A stretch of DNA of 20,635 nt from Phycisphaerae bacterium (GCA_016935885.1 JAFGQA010000257.1:1-20635), one strand, 5' to 3'; shown: positions 8,156 through 16,271, numbered from the stretch's first letter. A program made the numbers and translations. Notes: generated by a model not told the origin, from the sequence alone.

Positions 8156-8787
8156 TCCGCGCTGTGCCGGCACGTTGCATGATGACGACTCGAACTGGCT
8201 CGTGTTCAACACGGCCAGCTCGCCCTGCGACAACAGATTCCAATCCTGCGGGTCACCGGACGGACGCGGCCGGGCGAGGCACCGTCGCGGTCTCCCCAGA
8301 CGTCGTTCCAGTCTGCACCCCGGTGACGATGACCTTCGTCTTCACGACCGACGAGAAGGGCATCGCGGTTGGGGGCGGTGTAGTCTGTCACATATCGAGT
8401 TTCTGGGGCTGGACGCCGCCCCGTGATCGCCGCCCGGATGCACCGGGGTATGTGACCGTGCGCTGCTCGGACCCGAACGTGAACACCGAGGTCCAGGTCG
8501 ATCCCGGCCGCGGCACAGTGGCGGCGCTGGTTCGGGAGAAGCCCCTTCGCGGCGGGCAGACGCTCACGTTTGTCTACGGCGATACGTCGGACGGTCGGCA
8601 TCCGCGCAGCATCCGCGGGCCGGTGGCATCCGGTATGGTGCAGTCGGCGTTGGCGCGGGTGTACCGCCTGGGGTTCACCGGCTCCCGCGACACCCATGAC
8701 GGTCACCCTGGAATCGGCAGTCCCGGCGCCAGGGCAGGCCTGGCCGGCATCTATGTCACCCTCCGCGGTCTCTGCGCCTCCGCGTGA
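8125..8787 (+). pseudogene. Internally deleted DUF3604-family remnant
   Basis: The open frame runs 8125-8787, but the recognisable part begins near 8270 with GTVAVSPDVVP. The piece to about 8625 (FTTDEKGIAVGGGVV, DAPGYVTVRCS, RGGQTLTFVYGDTSDG) looks like the N-terminal beta domain of DUF3604 (PF12228) proteins. It passes directly into ALARVYRLGFTGSRDTHDGHPGI and GLAGIY, which resembles the conserved C-terminal part of the same family. Intact members as I know them have several hundred residues between these pieces, including most of the PHP-like metal site, so the middle is deleted in frame near 8625-8635. The N-terminus has no signal peptide or ribosome site and overlaps the end of the 1465-residue gene. 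The C-terminus runs into low-complexity intergenic sequence (CCTCCGCGG...CTGCGCCTCCGCG). It is very unlikely to be functional. The family call rests on recalled motifs, not on a search. Confidence 0.6.
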
Positions 8788-8845
8788 GCCATTCCAAGAT
8801 TCTGCCTTTCGTTTTCGACTTTCGCGATTCTTGCCACCCGCCGAG
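8752..8845. repeat. Low-complexity CTCCGCG / TTCTGCCTTTCG tract
   Basis: CCCTCCGCGGTCTCTGCGCC is followed by TCCGCG and then a pyrimidine-rich TTCTGCCTTTCG / TTTTCGACTTTCGCGATTC stretch. Similar GCG-spaced tracts are scattered between genes in many environmental bacterial genomes (from memory). It truncates the DUF3604 remnant and precedes the HD-domain gene. Confidence 0.4.
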
Positions 8846-8870
8846 CCATGCAATAACGTACGACCTCATC

Positions 8871-9509
8871 ATGACCCTTTGGGACAGATGGTGCGATCTG
8901 TGGAAGCGGCTTCAGGCCTCGGGCGACCTGCAAGAGCGGCAAGCTCGATACCAGCACCTCGCCGACCTGTACTCACAACCAGGCCGCGCTTATCATACGT
9001 TTGCACACATCGAGGCGTGCTTCACCGAATTCGACGCCGTTCGCCACATCAGCACCCATCCCGACGAAGTGGACTACGCGATATGGTTCCACGATGTAAT
9101 CTGCGATGTCAGGCGCTTGGACAGCGAAGAGGAAAGCGCACGGCTGGCGTGTGACGTGGCCGCCGAGATCGGCTTACCCACGTTGTTCGTCGAGCGCGTG
9201 CACCGCCTGATTCTTGCAACCAAGCACGAAGGTCTTCCTGCCGATCTGGACGTGGACGCCCAACTGCTCGTGGATTGTGACCTGGCCGGCCTGGGCTATT
9301 CCTTTGAGGAGTTCAGGGAGAACGGGATGAGAGTACGACAGGAGTATGCCGCGGCTGGAATTGAGGATGAGAACGAGTATGAGAAGAATCAGGCAGCGCT
9401 TTTCCGGCGATTCCTGGACCGGCCGAGCATCTTCTGCACGGAGTACTTCAGGTCCAAGTACGAACAACGAGCCAGGAGCAACCTTCGGCGCGTCCTATCA
9501 CTTCCCTGA
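8871..9509 (+). CDS. Predicted metal-dependent HD-superfamily phosphohydrolase
   Basis: 212 residues from ATG 8871, chosen because homologous sequence begins around LWDRWCDLW; the frame is open further upstream to GTG 8784, but only through the low-complexity tract. Conserved features are LYSQPGRAYHTFAHI (35-47), the DYAIWFHDVICD motif with H74 and D75, EEESARLA (86-93), VHRLILATKHE (110-120), LLVDCDLAGLG (132-142) and the terminal RPSIF..EYFRSKYEQRARSNL. Together these match the COG4339-type HD family, of about 200 residues. The physiological substrate of that family is not established. The His/Asp set should bind metal and hydrolyse a phosphate ester. No clear ribosome site is seen before 8871. 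The protein is cytoplasmic, and its neighbours give no functional hint. Confidence 0.85.
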   Translation: MTLWDRWCDLWKRLQASGDLQERQARYQHLADLYSQPGRAYHTFAHIEACFTEFDAVRHISTHPDEVDYAIWFHDVICDVRRLDSEEESARLACDVAAEIGLPTLFVERVHRLILATKHEGLPADLDVDAQLLVDCDLAGLGYSFEEFRENGMRVRQEYAAAGIEDENEYEKNQAALFRRFLDRPSIFCTEYFRSKYEQRARSNLRRVLSLP

Positions 9510-9589
9510 TTCACCCTGAAGTCGCTTGACCACCGCCGAGTTATATTTGACGTTTTATCCCGTACACTCGCTGTTGGGGGGCAACGTCG

Positions 9590-10201
9590 ATGGCGTCGAT
9601 GGTCCGGGTAATCGTCGCTCTCATTTCCATGCTGATGCTGGCAACCGGGTGCCAGACGGGCGCAGGAGGTCCTCGGTCGTGGTCGCCGGGCCTGTCGGGC
9701 AGGGCGGAGGCCCTCTTGGGCCAACGAGCGGCCGTCACACTGGAAGAACGCCTGGGGGGCACCATCCCCGATGCCATCGCCCTCGATCGAATGCACGCCG
9801 TGGGGTCTCGGCTGGCAGAAGCAACCCCCGAGCTGGCGATCGAATGGCACTTTCACATGCTGGCTTCCGATAAGGTGAATGCCTTCTCGTTGCCTGGCGG
9901 GTTGGTCTACATCACGCGTGGACTGTACGAGCGGCGCATCGGGGACGACAACGATCTCCTGGCCGCAGTGATCGCTCATGAGATGGGTCATGTCGTACAC
10001 AAGGACAGCTTGAAATCGAGCTGTCGCCACGCCGAGGAATCGCTACGGCGAGAGGTGTCAGCCGATCGTGCCGCGGCCCGTTACATGGCCAACGCCGGCT
10101 ACGACCCGAAATGTCTGGAGGATCTCTTCAAGCTGATACAGGACGTTCAGCCGCCCGGGTGGGCCCAGGCTCGCATCGATGCCTTGCACGTCCACCACTG
10201 A
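9590..10201 (+). CDS. M48-family metalloprotease lipoprotein
   Basis: 203 residues. The N-terminus MASMVRVIVALISMLMLATG-C is a lipoprotein signal with lipobox LATGC (Cys21). NAFSLPGGLVYITRGL (97-112) is the substrate-edge motif of M48 peptidases. The zinc site is HEMGH (130-134) with third ligand E155 in REVSADRAAARYMANAGYDP. This matches the periplasmic BepA/LoiP-like group, which degrades or helps assemble outer-membrane proteins (family knowledge). It is short: it ends soon after the helix following the third ligand and has no TPR region. The start could be ATG 9590 or ATG 9599; a GGGGGG tract at 9576-9581 is the only nearby ribosome-site candidate. It converges on the phosphatase gene downstream. 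Confidence 0.85.
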   Translation: MASMVRVIVALISMLMLATGCQTGAGGPRSWSPGLSGRAEALLGQRAAVTLEERLGGTIPDAIALDRMHAVGSRLAEATPELAIEWHFHMLASDKVNAFSLPGGLVYITRGLYERRIGDDNDLLAAVIAHEMGHVVHKDSLKSSCRHAEESLRREVSADRAAARYMANAGYDPKCLEDLFKLIQDVQPPGWAQARIDALHVHH

Positions 10202-10206
10202 CGAGT

Positions 10207-10274
10207 GGGCACCGAAGGCAGGAGACACGTCCGCAAACCGGCCGGTGGGAAAGGCACACGGAACATCGGTGCCC
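10207..10274. terminator. Stem-loop between convergent genes (possible bidirectional terminator)
   Basis: GGGCACCGA (10207-10215) pairs perfectly with TCGGTGCCC (10266-10274). A 50-nt loop holds the palindrome ACCGGCCGGT. It sits in the 87-bp gap between the M48 gene and the convergent phosphatase gene. No T-tract follows on either strand, so intrinsic termination is only a guess. Confidence 0.3.
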
Positions 10275-10288
10275 GAATCTCTCCCGGG

Positions 10289-11959
10289 TCATCCCAACCG
10301 AATCGCCACCATCGTGATATCGTCGGTCTGCGGGTGGTTCCGCGTGAATTGCTCGATCGATCGCCGCACCCGGGTGACCAGTTGATCGGGTGGCTGGCCT
10401 GCATTCGCCTCGAGCAGGCTGACGAGCCGCTGTTCCTGAAAACGCTCGCGCTGTTCATTCTCCGCGTCGACGATTCCGTCCGTATACAGGAACAACGTTG
10501 CGGGCAGGTCCGTCATCTCGATCACACCGGGCTCATACACCACGTTTGGATCGATGCCCAGCGGCAAGCCGGACCTCATCGCCGGTTTCTCCACAAGGCG
10601 TGAAGTTCGAGGCTTGAGGCCAGGATGGGCGCGGCTCCGCTCGTCGCTGCGCAGCACATAGGGCCACGGGTGCCCTGCGTTCACGTACCGGAATATCCTT
10701 GCGGCCGGATCCAGCAGTCCGAATATCCCGGTGATGAACCGCGAGTCGGCCACGTTGCGGCAGATCAGCTCGTTCAGCAGGTCAACGGCGTGGGCAAGGT
10801 CTGTCTCCTCCGTCAACGTGAGATGCACCGCCGCCTGGAGGTTCGCCATCGGCAGCGAAGCCGGAAGGCCCTTGCCGGCCACGTCGGCGATCACCACGGC
10901 GACCAACCCGTCATCACGGCGGAAGTAATCGTAGTAGTCGCCGGAGATCTCCTGCCCCGGGTCGTTCAGGGCATCGATTTTCAATCCGGGAGACGTGCTC
11001 GACGCGGGCTCAGCCATGGGCTGGGACGGGAACAGGTGTGCCTGGATCTGCCGGCCCAATTGGAGCTGCATCTCCATCTGCTGACGCCGGTGCATTTCCT
11101 CGACCAGTTGAACGTTGGCCAGCCCCATTGCCCCAAGCCGACCCAGGGCGGCGAAGAAATCCAGATCCTCCTTGTCGTAGCCACCGGTCGATGTCACCCG
11201 ATCGCCGTAAATCACGCCCCGAACCTGTTGGTGGTATTCCATCGGCACGCACATGGCCGACCGGATGTTGTTCGAGATCATGCTCGCGGTCGGATCCACC
11301 TGCTCGTCCGCGGTATCGTTGATCAGGACGCGTTCCGCCGCGTGCAGGGCGCGATCGACGAGGCTGCGGCTGATTCGGAGTTCCCGCGCGCCGCCGCGCA
11401 GATCCTTGAGCCTGATCCACTCAAGCACCTGACCCTCACCCCGCCACACGGCGATCCCGGCCCGCTCGAATCGCAATGACTCAGCACACACATCGAGCAC
11501 CTCGCCCAACAGGTCGTCGCGTTCGAACCGCCCCGTCAAGCGTTCGTTCAACTCGTACAGCCTCTCCAGCCGCTGCCGGGGCAACTCAAGGCGCTCATCC
11601 GCCCTCCAGCAATTGGTGTTGCCACAAAGCGTCCCGGAGTTGGTGTCGGTAAGGACGACTGAAGGCGCACTTTCGGTCGTCAAGGTCAGACAGCAGGCTC
11701 CGATGCTGATCCGGTCGCCACTGTGAACGCGCGACGTCGTGATCGGCTTCTTGTTGATCAGCGTTCCATTCTTGCTGTGCAGGTCTTCCAGCCAGTACTG
11801 CTCCCTCTCATCCCGATAGAGCCTTGCGTGGTAGCGGGAGGTGATCGAGTCCTCCAGGGGGATGTCGCAGGCGGCGTCACGCCCGATAATCACTTCGGAC
11901 TTGGCGACCTCCACAACCGCCTTGCGCCGGTCGCGATAGCATATTTCCAGGCGTGGCAT
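10289..11959 (-). CDS. FHA-GAF-SpoIIE (PP2C-type) serine/threonine phosphatase
   Basis: 556 residues from the ATG at 11959-11957. FHA domain about 1-95: VIIGRDAACDIPL, SRYHA (41-45), LHSKNGTLIN (60-69), GDRISIG; it should bind phospho-Thr peptides. GAF-like domain about 135-290: CVPM, RGVIYGDR, FFAALGRLGAMGLANV. A short coiled coil (289-307) leads to the SpoIIE/PPM domain 325-556: ISGDYYDYF with D341, IADVAGKGLPA with D359, RYVNAGHPWPYV, LFLYTDGIVDA with D494, and TDDITMVAI with D546/D547. All metal-binding Asp residues are present, so it should be an active Mn/Mg phosphatase of the RsbU/RsbP type, controlling a partner-switching or kinase pathway. No kinase or anti-sigma gene is in view. The frame is open upstream to 12355, but that part has no domain. 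The only strong upstream ribosome site belongs to another frame (ATG 12050). Confidence 0.9.
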   Translation of the reverse strand: MPRLEICYRDRRKAVVEVAKSEVIIGRDAACDIPLEDSITSRYHARLYRDEREQYWLEDLHSKNGTLINKKPITTSRVHSGDRISIGACCLTLTTESAPSVVLTDTNSGTLCGNTNCWRADERLELPRQRLERLYELNERLTGRFERDDLLGEVLDVCAESLRFERAGIAVWRGEGQVLEWIRLKDLRGGARELRISRSLVDRALHAAERVLINDTADEQVDPTASMISNNIRSAMCVPMEYHQQVRGVIYGDRVTSTGGYDKEDLDFFAALGRLGAMGLANVQLVEEMHRRQQMEMQLQLGRQIQAHLFPSQPMAEPASSTSPGLKIDALNDPGQEISGDYYDYFRRDDGLVAVVIADVAGKGLPASLPMANLQAAVHLTLTEETDLAHAVDLLNELICRNVADSRFITGIFGLLDPAARIFRYVNAGHPWPYVLRSDERSRAHPGLKPRTSRLVEKPAMRSGLPLGIDPNVVYEPGVIEMTDLPATLFLYTDGIVDAENEQRERFQEQRLVSLLEANAGQPPDQLVTRVRRSIEQFTRNHPQTDDITMVAIRLG

Positions 11960-12583
11960 ATTGCGCCCCGGGTTTCTCTGGCGGGCTCGGGGCCCAACAG
12001 AAGCCGGCAGAGTTCCATCCGCTCCTGGATACCCCGTTGAGGTCTGGCATCGCAACTCCTTCATCTTCAGACTGGCCCACCGGCGTGTCAACGGCGATTG
12101 ACCCCCGCAACATCGCCGCGGGTGAATGACACTTCCGGCGGCAATCGATTCTGGGTGCCACGGGCGGCTTGCCCGCCCGTGCGGTCTCTCCGGTGGGCAC
12201 ATGGGGTATGCGCACTGGCAGGCAAGCTGCCAGTGCCACCAACCGACAACTCGCGTCCCACGAGGTGAATCAGGCTGAATGTCGATCAAAAGTTCCAGGC
12301 AGGGCAACCCCAAGAATGGCCGGAAGGCCGCTTTCAGCCGTTTCCCAACTCCCACGCTTGCGCGTAAGAACGGTTCTCAGTATTGCCGCGCGGGGCCTGG
12401 GGCGACCTTGCGATTGCCCTGAAGTCCCGGGTCAGCTACAGTTATGGGACTTGACGGGACGATAACTACACCAAGATGAGGAGGCTGCGCCGCCGCCCAG
12501 CACGGTGGATGCAGTCGTCTGGTCGCAGACAAGAGGTGGCGAATCGGAACTGACGGAACGCCTCGAAGGATCGAGCGGTCTTG
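11960..12583. other. Divergent intergenic region with palindromic repeats
   Basis: A 624-bp gap between the minus-strand phosphatase and the plus-strand PEGA gene. It holds the repeat pair at 12155-12240 and otherwise no convincing gene. A minus-strand frame from ATG 12050 to 11877 (57 codons) has a strong AAGGAG site (12061-12056) 5 nt upstream, but its peptide resembles nothing known. TTGACG occurs at 12451-12456 with no convincing -10 element. Promoters for both flanking genes must lie here. Confidence 0.5.
12155..12240. repeat. Paired-hairpin intergenic repeat (GTGCCAC-flanked)
   Basis: Two hairpins stand in tandem: arms CACGGGCGG (12159-12167) and CCGCCCGTG (12173-12181), then arms GCACTGGCAG (12212-12221) and CTGCCAGTGC (12227-12236). 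Both stems are perfect with 5-nt loops. GTGCCAC stands at each outer edge (12155-12161 and 12233-12239). It shares the GTGCCAC and CACGGGCG elements with the repeat at 16781-16852. Confidence 0.7.
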
Positions 12584-14407
12584 ATGACCAGTCCTAACCC
12601 ATTCCTGTGCGAACGGTGCGGTGGCGAGTTAGAGTCGGATGACGCCATCTCCATCATCGAGGGGATTTGCGGTCCATGCCGGCGCGGAGAGCCAAGCTTG
12701 CCCGTGCCGCCCTCGACGGGCGACCGGGTCGGTGATTCGGATGCCGGCGCCGGGCTACCGCAAGATCGTCCCGGCGGCGAGGCGCCCGACAGTACGCTTG
12801 ACTGCGAGCAGAGCGCCCCGTGGAGACCTCCTGTGCTCGTCACGCCTCGATTGACGGCACAACCCACCCCGCCACAGAGGGGCCGACGACGCGCCAGGGA
12901 TCTGGCGATCGGCATGACCGCTGGGCTCCTGCTGACCGCAGCCGCGACCGTCTATACGGTCATGCGTGACGATGGCGGGCAGCCACTGACGACGGAACAA
13001 GAGCCTTCGGACCGTCTCGTGACGGTGAAGGTCAACCCACCGTGGGCGGGCGTCAAGCTTGACGGCAGGGTCGTCGGCCCAGCCGACCCATCCGGCAAGC
13101 TGACCTTGCCGTTGCCGGTGGGCGCCGAGGCCAACCGCTGGCTGGAAGTCGAGGCGGACGGCTATCATTCCGACAGGCGTCCCCTCTCCGTGTATGGCGG
13201 TGTGGACGAGGTCTTCATCGAGCTCGTACGCACGCCCTATGACGTGGCGATCGACACGCAGCCGGCTCGGGCCGAGGTGTATGTCAATGACAAGCTCAAG
13301 GGCTACAGCCCGCTGACCCTGTCGCTGCTGCCGGAGAAGGAGGCCTATCTCTCCATCAGGCGCAAAGGCTATGAGCCGGTCTCGCAGACCTTGAGGCCGC
13401 CGGAGAAGGGAAGCCGCGTGGAGCTCAGCCTTGCCCTGGAGGCCTCCGGGCCCGCCCTGCATGTCGAGACCGAGCCATCGGGTGCCCGAATCGTCGCGGA
13501 TGGCATTCCGCAGGGCGTCACGCCACTGGACATCCGGCTTGACGCGTCGTATCTGGGCAAGGAACTGGCGATTGTCGCCTCCGCGCCGGGCCATGATGAG
13601 GCCGCCACGAACGTCCACCTGCCGCTCGTGGGGAGAGGTGATCCCGAGGTGGTCCGGCTGGTCCTTACAGAGACGCTGTCCGAGGTCGAGCTGCTGACGG
13701 TTCCACCGGGCGGCCGCGTGATCATCGATGGCAAAGACCTGGGTGCCGCTCCCGTCACGGCCAAGTTCGAACCCACTCAAACGGGCAAGTCGGTCGTCGT
13801 CCAGGCCTCCCTGGCGGGGTCGTACTACGGTCGCGAGGAGTTGATCGTCCCACCCGCGGGCGACCCGCTGCGCGTCACCGTTCCCATGGACTTCAACGCG
13901 CAGCGCGTCGTGTTTTTGTTGTCCCTCGCCCGGGGCACGGTGGGGGACCGCCTGACGTTGGCGGATCAAGTTGTGGAGTTGATCCACAGCCTTTCGCCGA
14001 AGCAGCGATTCGCGGTCCTCGCACAGAGCGACGAGGGCCTGCGGGCTTGGCCGGGAGGCTTGGGAACACAGGCCGCCACAAGCGAGCAGAAGGTCCGTGC
14101 CTATGACATGCTCCGATCCCTCCGCCCAGGAGGCGAGGGGAGCGTCCTGGAGATGATGCAGACGTCACTTGGTTTCCAGCCGAGCACGATCTGGCTCCTG
14201 ACGGCTGGTGAGCCGGATCGCGACGAGCTGCTGCAGTTCAGCGACTGGGCGGAGGGCCGCGATGTCTCGATCCACCTCGTGCGCACGGCGTCCAGTGCGA
14301 ACGATGCGTGGCTCGAGCGATGGGCCGCGGACCACCACGGCACCCTCACCGTCCTCGGCCGCGACGAACTTCCGATCGTGGCGATCGACGAGGGGGACCG
14401 GGAGTGA
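12584..14407 (+). CDS. Membrane protein: zinc ribbon, TM helix, four PEGA domains, degenerate vWA
   Basis: 607 residues from ATG 12584 (TTG 12581 is the alternative; weak AAGGA at 12566-12570). A zinc ribbon is formed by CERC (9-12) and CGPC (29-32), followed by a Pro/Gly/Asp-rich linker. A basic RGRRRARDLAIG leads into one transmembrane helix (about 107-127). Four PEGA-type beta domains follow at about 145-216, 219-287, 290-365 and 367-437. They carry repeats such as PPWAGVKLDGRVVG, QPARAEVYVNDKLKGYSPL, EPSGARIVADGIPQGVTPL and PPGGRVIIDGKDLGAAPV. The C-terminal 440-607 reads like a von Willebrand A fold (VVFLLSLARGTVGDRL, PKQRFAVLAQSD, STIWLLTAGEPDRDELL). The DxSxS metal motif is replaced by LSLARG, so metal binding is probably lost. 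The layout puts the ribbon in the cytoplasm and the PEGA/vWA part outside (inference). It is divergent from the FHA phosphatase; a functional link is possible but not shown. Confidence 0.8.
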   Translation: MTSPNPFLCERCGGELESDDAISIIEGICGPCRRGEPSLPVPPSTGDRVGDSDAGAGLPQDRPGGEAPDSTLDCEQSAPWRPPVLVTPRLTAQPTPPQRGRRRARDLAIGMTAGLLLTAAATVYTVMRDDGGQPLTTEQEPSDRLVTVKVNPPWAGVKLDGRVVGPADPSGKLTLPLPVGAEANRWLEVEADGYHSDRRPLSVYGGVDEVFIELVRTPYDVAIDTQPARAEVYVNDKLKGYSPLTLSLLPEKEAYLSIRRKGYEPVSQTLRPPEKGSRVELSLALEASGPALHVETEPSGARIVADGIPQGVTPLDIRLDASYLGKELAIVASAPGHDEAATNVHLPLVGRGDPEVVRLVLTETLSEVELLTVPPGGRVIIDGKDLGAAPVTAKFEPTQTGKSVVVQASLAGSYYGREELIVPPAGDPLRVTVPMDFNAQRVVFLLSLARGTVGDRLTLADQVVELIHSLSPKQRFAVLAQSDEGLRAWPGGLGTQAATSEQKVRAYDMLRSLRPGGEGSVLEMMQTSLGFQPSTIWLLTAGEPDRDELLQFSDWAEGRDVSIHLVRTASSANDAWLERWAADHHGTLTVLGRDELPIVAIDEGDRE

Positions 14408-14999
14408 GCGTCCCGCCCGCGCCGAATCATTCACACCGCAGATGCCGCCGAGGGTTCGAGGGTTCGAGGATTCAAGGGCTTGAGGGTCCGAGCGCGGCGC
14501 CCACGCCTGAACCCTTGAATCCTCCGATCCTTGAATCCTCTGATCTTGGCCCTACTCCCGAGCTGCGAATGCCAGCCAATCTGCAATGGTCCGCGGCCGG
14601 CCTCTGCAGTCGGGGGAGCTCGGCTCCGCCACCATGCAAGCGCCGCTGGAAGCAGCCGTGGACCCTCAGTATGATGATGACACGTATGACACGGTATCGC
14701 CCGTGAGGCGATTATGACGTTATGTGAGAGCAGCAGTTGCGATAATGTGACCGTTCCTGCCGCAGCCTCGCCCGGATGGTGTGCAGGAGGACATCGGACC
14801 TGTTCGACGTTGGTCGCCGGTGCAGGGGCCGGGCGATGGCTCTCACGTGAGATTACAGCGCGTTCCGCCGGCGGTACAGTGGCCGGGCCTCCCCTATGTT
14901 TGGATGTGCCGCGACTTAGATCTGGCGGTGGCCCTCGCTCCGAACGCCCGGCCACGGACGTCCCGTTGCAACCTGAGGAGCCGCCGGTAACGTACGGAC
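14408..14999. other. Intergenic region with inverted repeat, no supported gene
   Basis: 592 bp. The first part contains the GGTTCGAGG / CCCTTGAATCC inverted repeat at 14453-14551. A small hairpin (arms ATCGCC and GGCGAT) lies around 14695-14711, in the only AT-richer part (14670-14760), which may hold the promoter of the oxidoreductase gene. Several frames are open across 14714-15013 but none shows a family motif, a ribosome site or a signal peptide, and I do not call them. Confidence 0.5.
14453..14551. repeat. Iterated GGTTCGAGG / CCTTGAATCC inverted repeat
   Basis: The left half iterates GGGTTCGAGG-like words, including GAGGATTCAAGGG (14466-14478). The right half iterates the complementary words CCCTTGAATCCTC (14512-14524) and CCTTGAATCCTC (14529-14540). 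The 13-bp arms pair perfectly. Repeats of this wording are common between genes of environmental bacteria (from memory). No coding role. Confidence 0.65.
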
Positions 15000-15980
15000 G
15001 TGGCCGAGATTGACACGGACATCCTGATCGTCGGGGCGGGCATGGCAGGGGCGGCCACGGCTTATCACTTGGCTGGCCAGGCCGGCCTTCGCGTGATGAT
15101 CCTCGACAAGGAATCAACGCCGGGCGAGCACTCCTCGGGCCGCAACGCGGCGTTCATTCGCGAACACGCCGACGACGAAGCGCTACAGCCGCTCACCACG
15201 GCGGGGGCCGAGTTCCTGCGTGATGGTCACCTCGCCGACTACCACAAGTGCGGCGCCATGCTGCTCGGGTTGGGGAATGAGGAAGTCAGCGGGCGTTTTC
15301 CCTTGGCCCGAGGCCTGGGGAGGTGGTGTCCACAGGACGGCACGGTGGATCTGGCGGGTCTTCTTCACGCCTACCTGGCAGGCCAGGACGTCCGCCTGGG
15401 CACAGAGGTCCTCGGATGGGGACACGAGGGCGACAGGGTGTGCGTCCGCACGAATCGGGGCGCATTCACGTGTAACGTCCTGGTCAACGCGGCCGGCCCG
15501 TGGGCAGGGCGGTTGGGCCGGCTCCCGCTGACGCCGCTGAACCGCCATCTGTTCGTGACCACACCGATGGCCAAGATCGATCCCGGCTGGCCGTTCGTCT
15601 ACGACATCGAGAATGGCCTTTACTTCCGCCCCGAGTCTGGTGGCCTCTTGTTGGGGCCCTGTGACGAGACCTCCGCTGAGCCGGGGGACTACACTGAAGA
15701 TCCGGCCGTGTTGGAGGACCTGGCCTGGAAGCTGGCCATTTTGCAACCGAAGCTCAGCGAGGTCTCGATCCAGTCGAGCTGGGTGGGCCAGCGGGTCTTT
15801 GCCCCCGATCGACGGTTCGTGATTGGGTTCGACCACCGGGAACCGGGGCTCTTTCATGTCGCCGGGCTCGGCGGCCACGGCGTGACGGCTTCGTACTCGC
15901 TCGGCAAGATGGCGGCGGATTTGCTCCTTGGTAAGGCGGCCGAAGGGGCGGAGGCGTTCGCGCCGGGGCGCCTGGGTTGA
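15000..15980 (+). CDS. DAO-family FAD-dependent oxidoreductase
   Basis: 326 residues from GTG 15000. That start is needed to keep the first beta strand, DILIVGAGMAGAATAYHLAG (7-26), which carries the Rossmann GAGMAG motif. The strand-2 acid is D36 in MILDKE. The flavin-site motif SSGRNAAFIREH (45-56), the central VLVNAAGPWAGRLG, and the C-terminal FVIGFDHREPGLFHVAGLGGHGVTASYSLGKMAADLLLG are typical of PF01266 (D-amino-acid dehydrogenase, glycine or sarcosine oxidase type). It should oxidise an amine or 2-hydroxy acid with FAD; the substrate cannot be read from sequence. It is shorter than most relatives (about 370-390), mainly in the middle. No good ribosome site is seen: GAGGAG at 14975-14980 is 19 nt away. 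There is no signal peptide, so it is cytoplasmic. It is not obviously in an operon. Confidence 0.85.
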   Translation: MAEIDTDILIVGAGMAGAATAYHLAGQAGLRVMILDKESTPGEHSSGRNAAFIREHADDEALQPLTTAGAEFLRDGHLADYHKCGAMLLGLGNEEVSGRFPLARGLGRWCPQDGTVDLAGLLHAYLAGQDVRLGTEVLGWGHEGDRVCVRTNRGAFTCNVLVNAAGPWAGRLGRLPLTPLNRHLFVTTPMAKIDPGWPFVYDIENGLYFRPESGGLLLGPCDETSAEPGDYTEDPAVLEDLAWKLAILQPKLSEVSIQSSWVGQRVFAPDRRFVIGFDHREPGLFHVAGLGGHGVTASYSLGKMAADLLLGKAAEGAEAFAPGRLG

Positions 15981-16190
15981 TCGTCCGGCACAGGCGCCTG
16001 GCATATCCCCAGGCCATGCCTCCCACCACTTGTCGCGCTTCAGCAAGGTCGCCTTGTATGCCTTCGCCGTGATGTTGGTGACACGATCGGCCGAAACGGT
16101 ATACCACGCCGTTCCCGTGGCTCGCTGCCTGCCGGCTGTCGTTCCCGACGATCCTTGACAGAGCCTGCCGGGGCTCCTCACACCGCCTGC
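15978..16190 (-). pseudogene. Possible minus-strand coding remnant
   Basis: On the minus strand, one frame reads GTAWYTVSADRVTNITAKAY and continues KATLLKRDKWWEAWPGDMPG in the gap after the oxidoreductase. Over 46 codons about three quarters of third positions are G or C, as in nearby genes, and the Trp/Lys/Tyr mix looks protein-like. The frame stays open into the antisense of the oxidoreductase, so its end is undefined. No start, ribosome site or family is recognised. It could equally be chance. Confidence 0.22.
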
Positions 16191-16243
16191 GATCAACACG
16201 AAAAGAGTGCGGCATTTGTCGGGTTCGCTGCTCGCTTTACGTG

Positions 16244-16271
16244 TTGACGGTTGAGGGAGTCCGCTTATGGC
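16244..16271 (+). promoter_or_regulatory. Candidate sigma-70-like promoter
   Basis: TTGACG, then a 16-bp spacer, then TATGGC. The -35 box is good and the -10 box is poor. It stands upstream of a gene with a very strong ribosome site. Weak evidence only. Confidence 0.25.

Noticed and set aside
9526..9568. TTGACC / TTATAT and TTGACG / TACACT as a promoter for the M48 gene
   Set aside because: The spacers are about 9-10 bp, too short for a sigma-70 promoter.
10625..11479. 284-codon plus-strand frame over the phosphatase
   Set aside because: Antisense of well-conserved FHA-GAF-SpoIIE motifs; it has no signature of its own.
12755..13987. 410-codon minus-strand frame inside the PEGA gene
   Set aside because: Antisense artefact; the plus strand has zinc ribbon, TM and PEGA signatures.
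14714..15013. Open frame with ATG before the oxidoreductase
   Set aside because: No ribosome site, motif or signal; it overlaps the start of the oxidoreductase.
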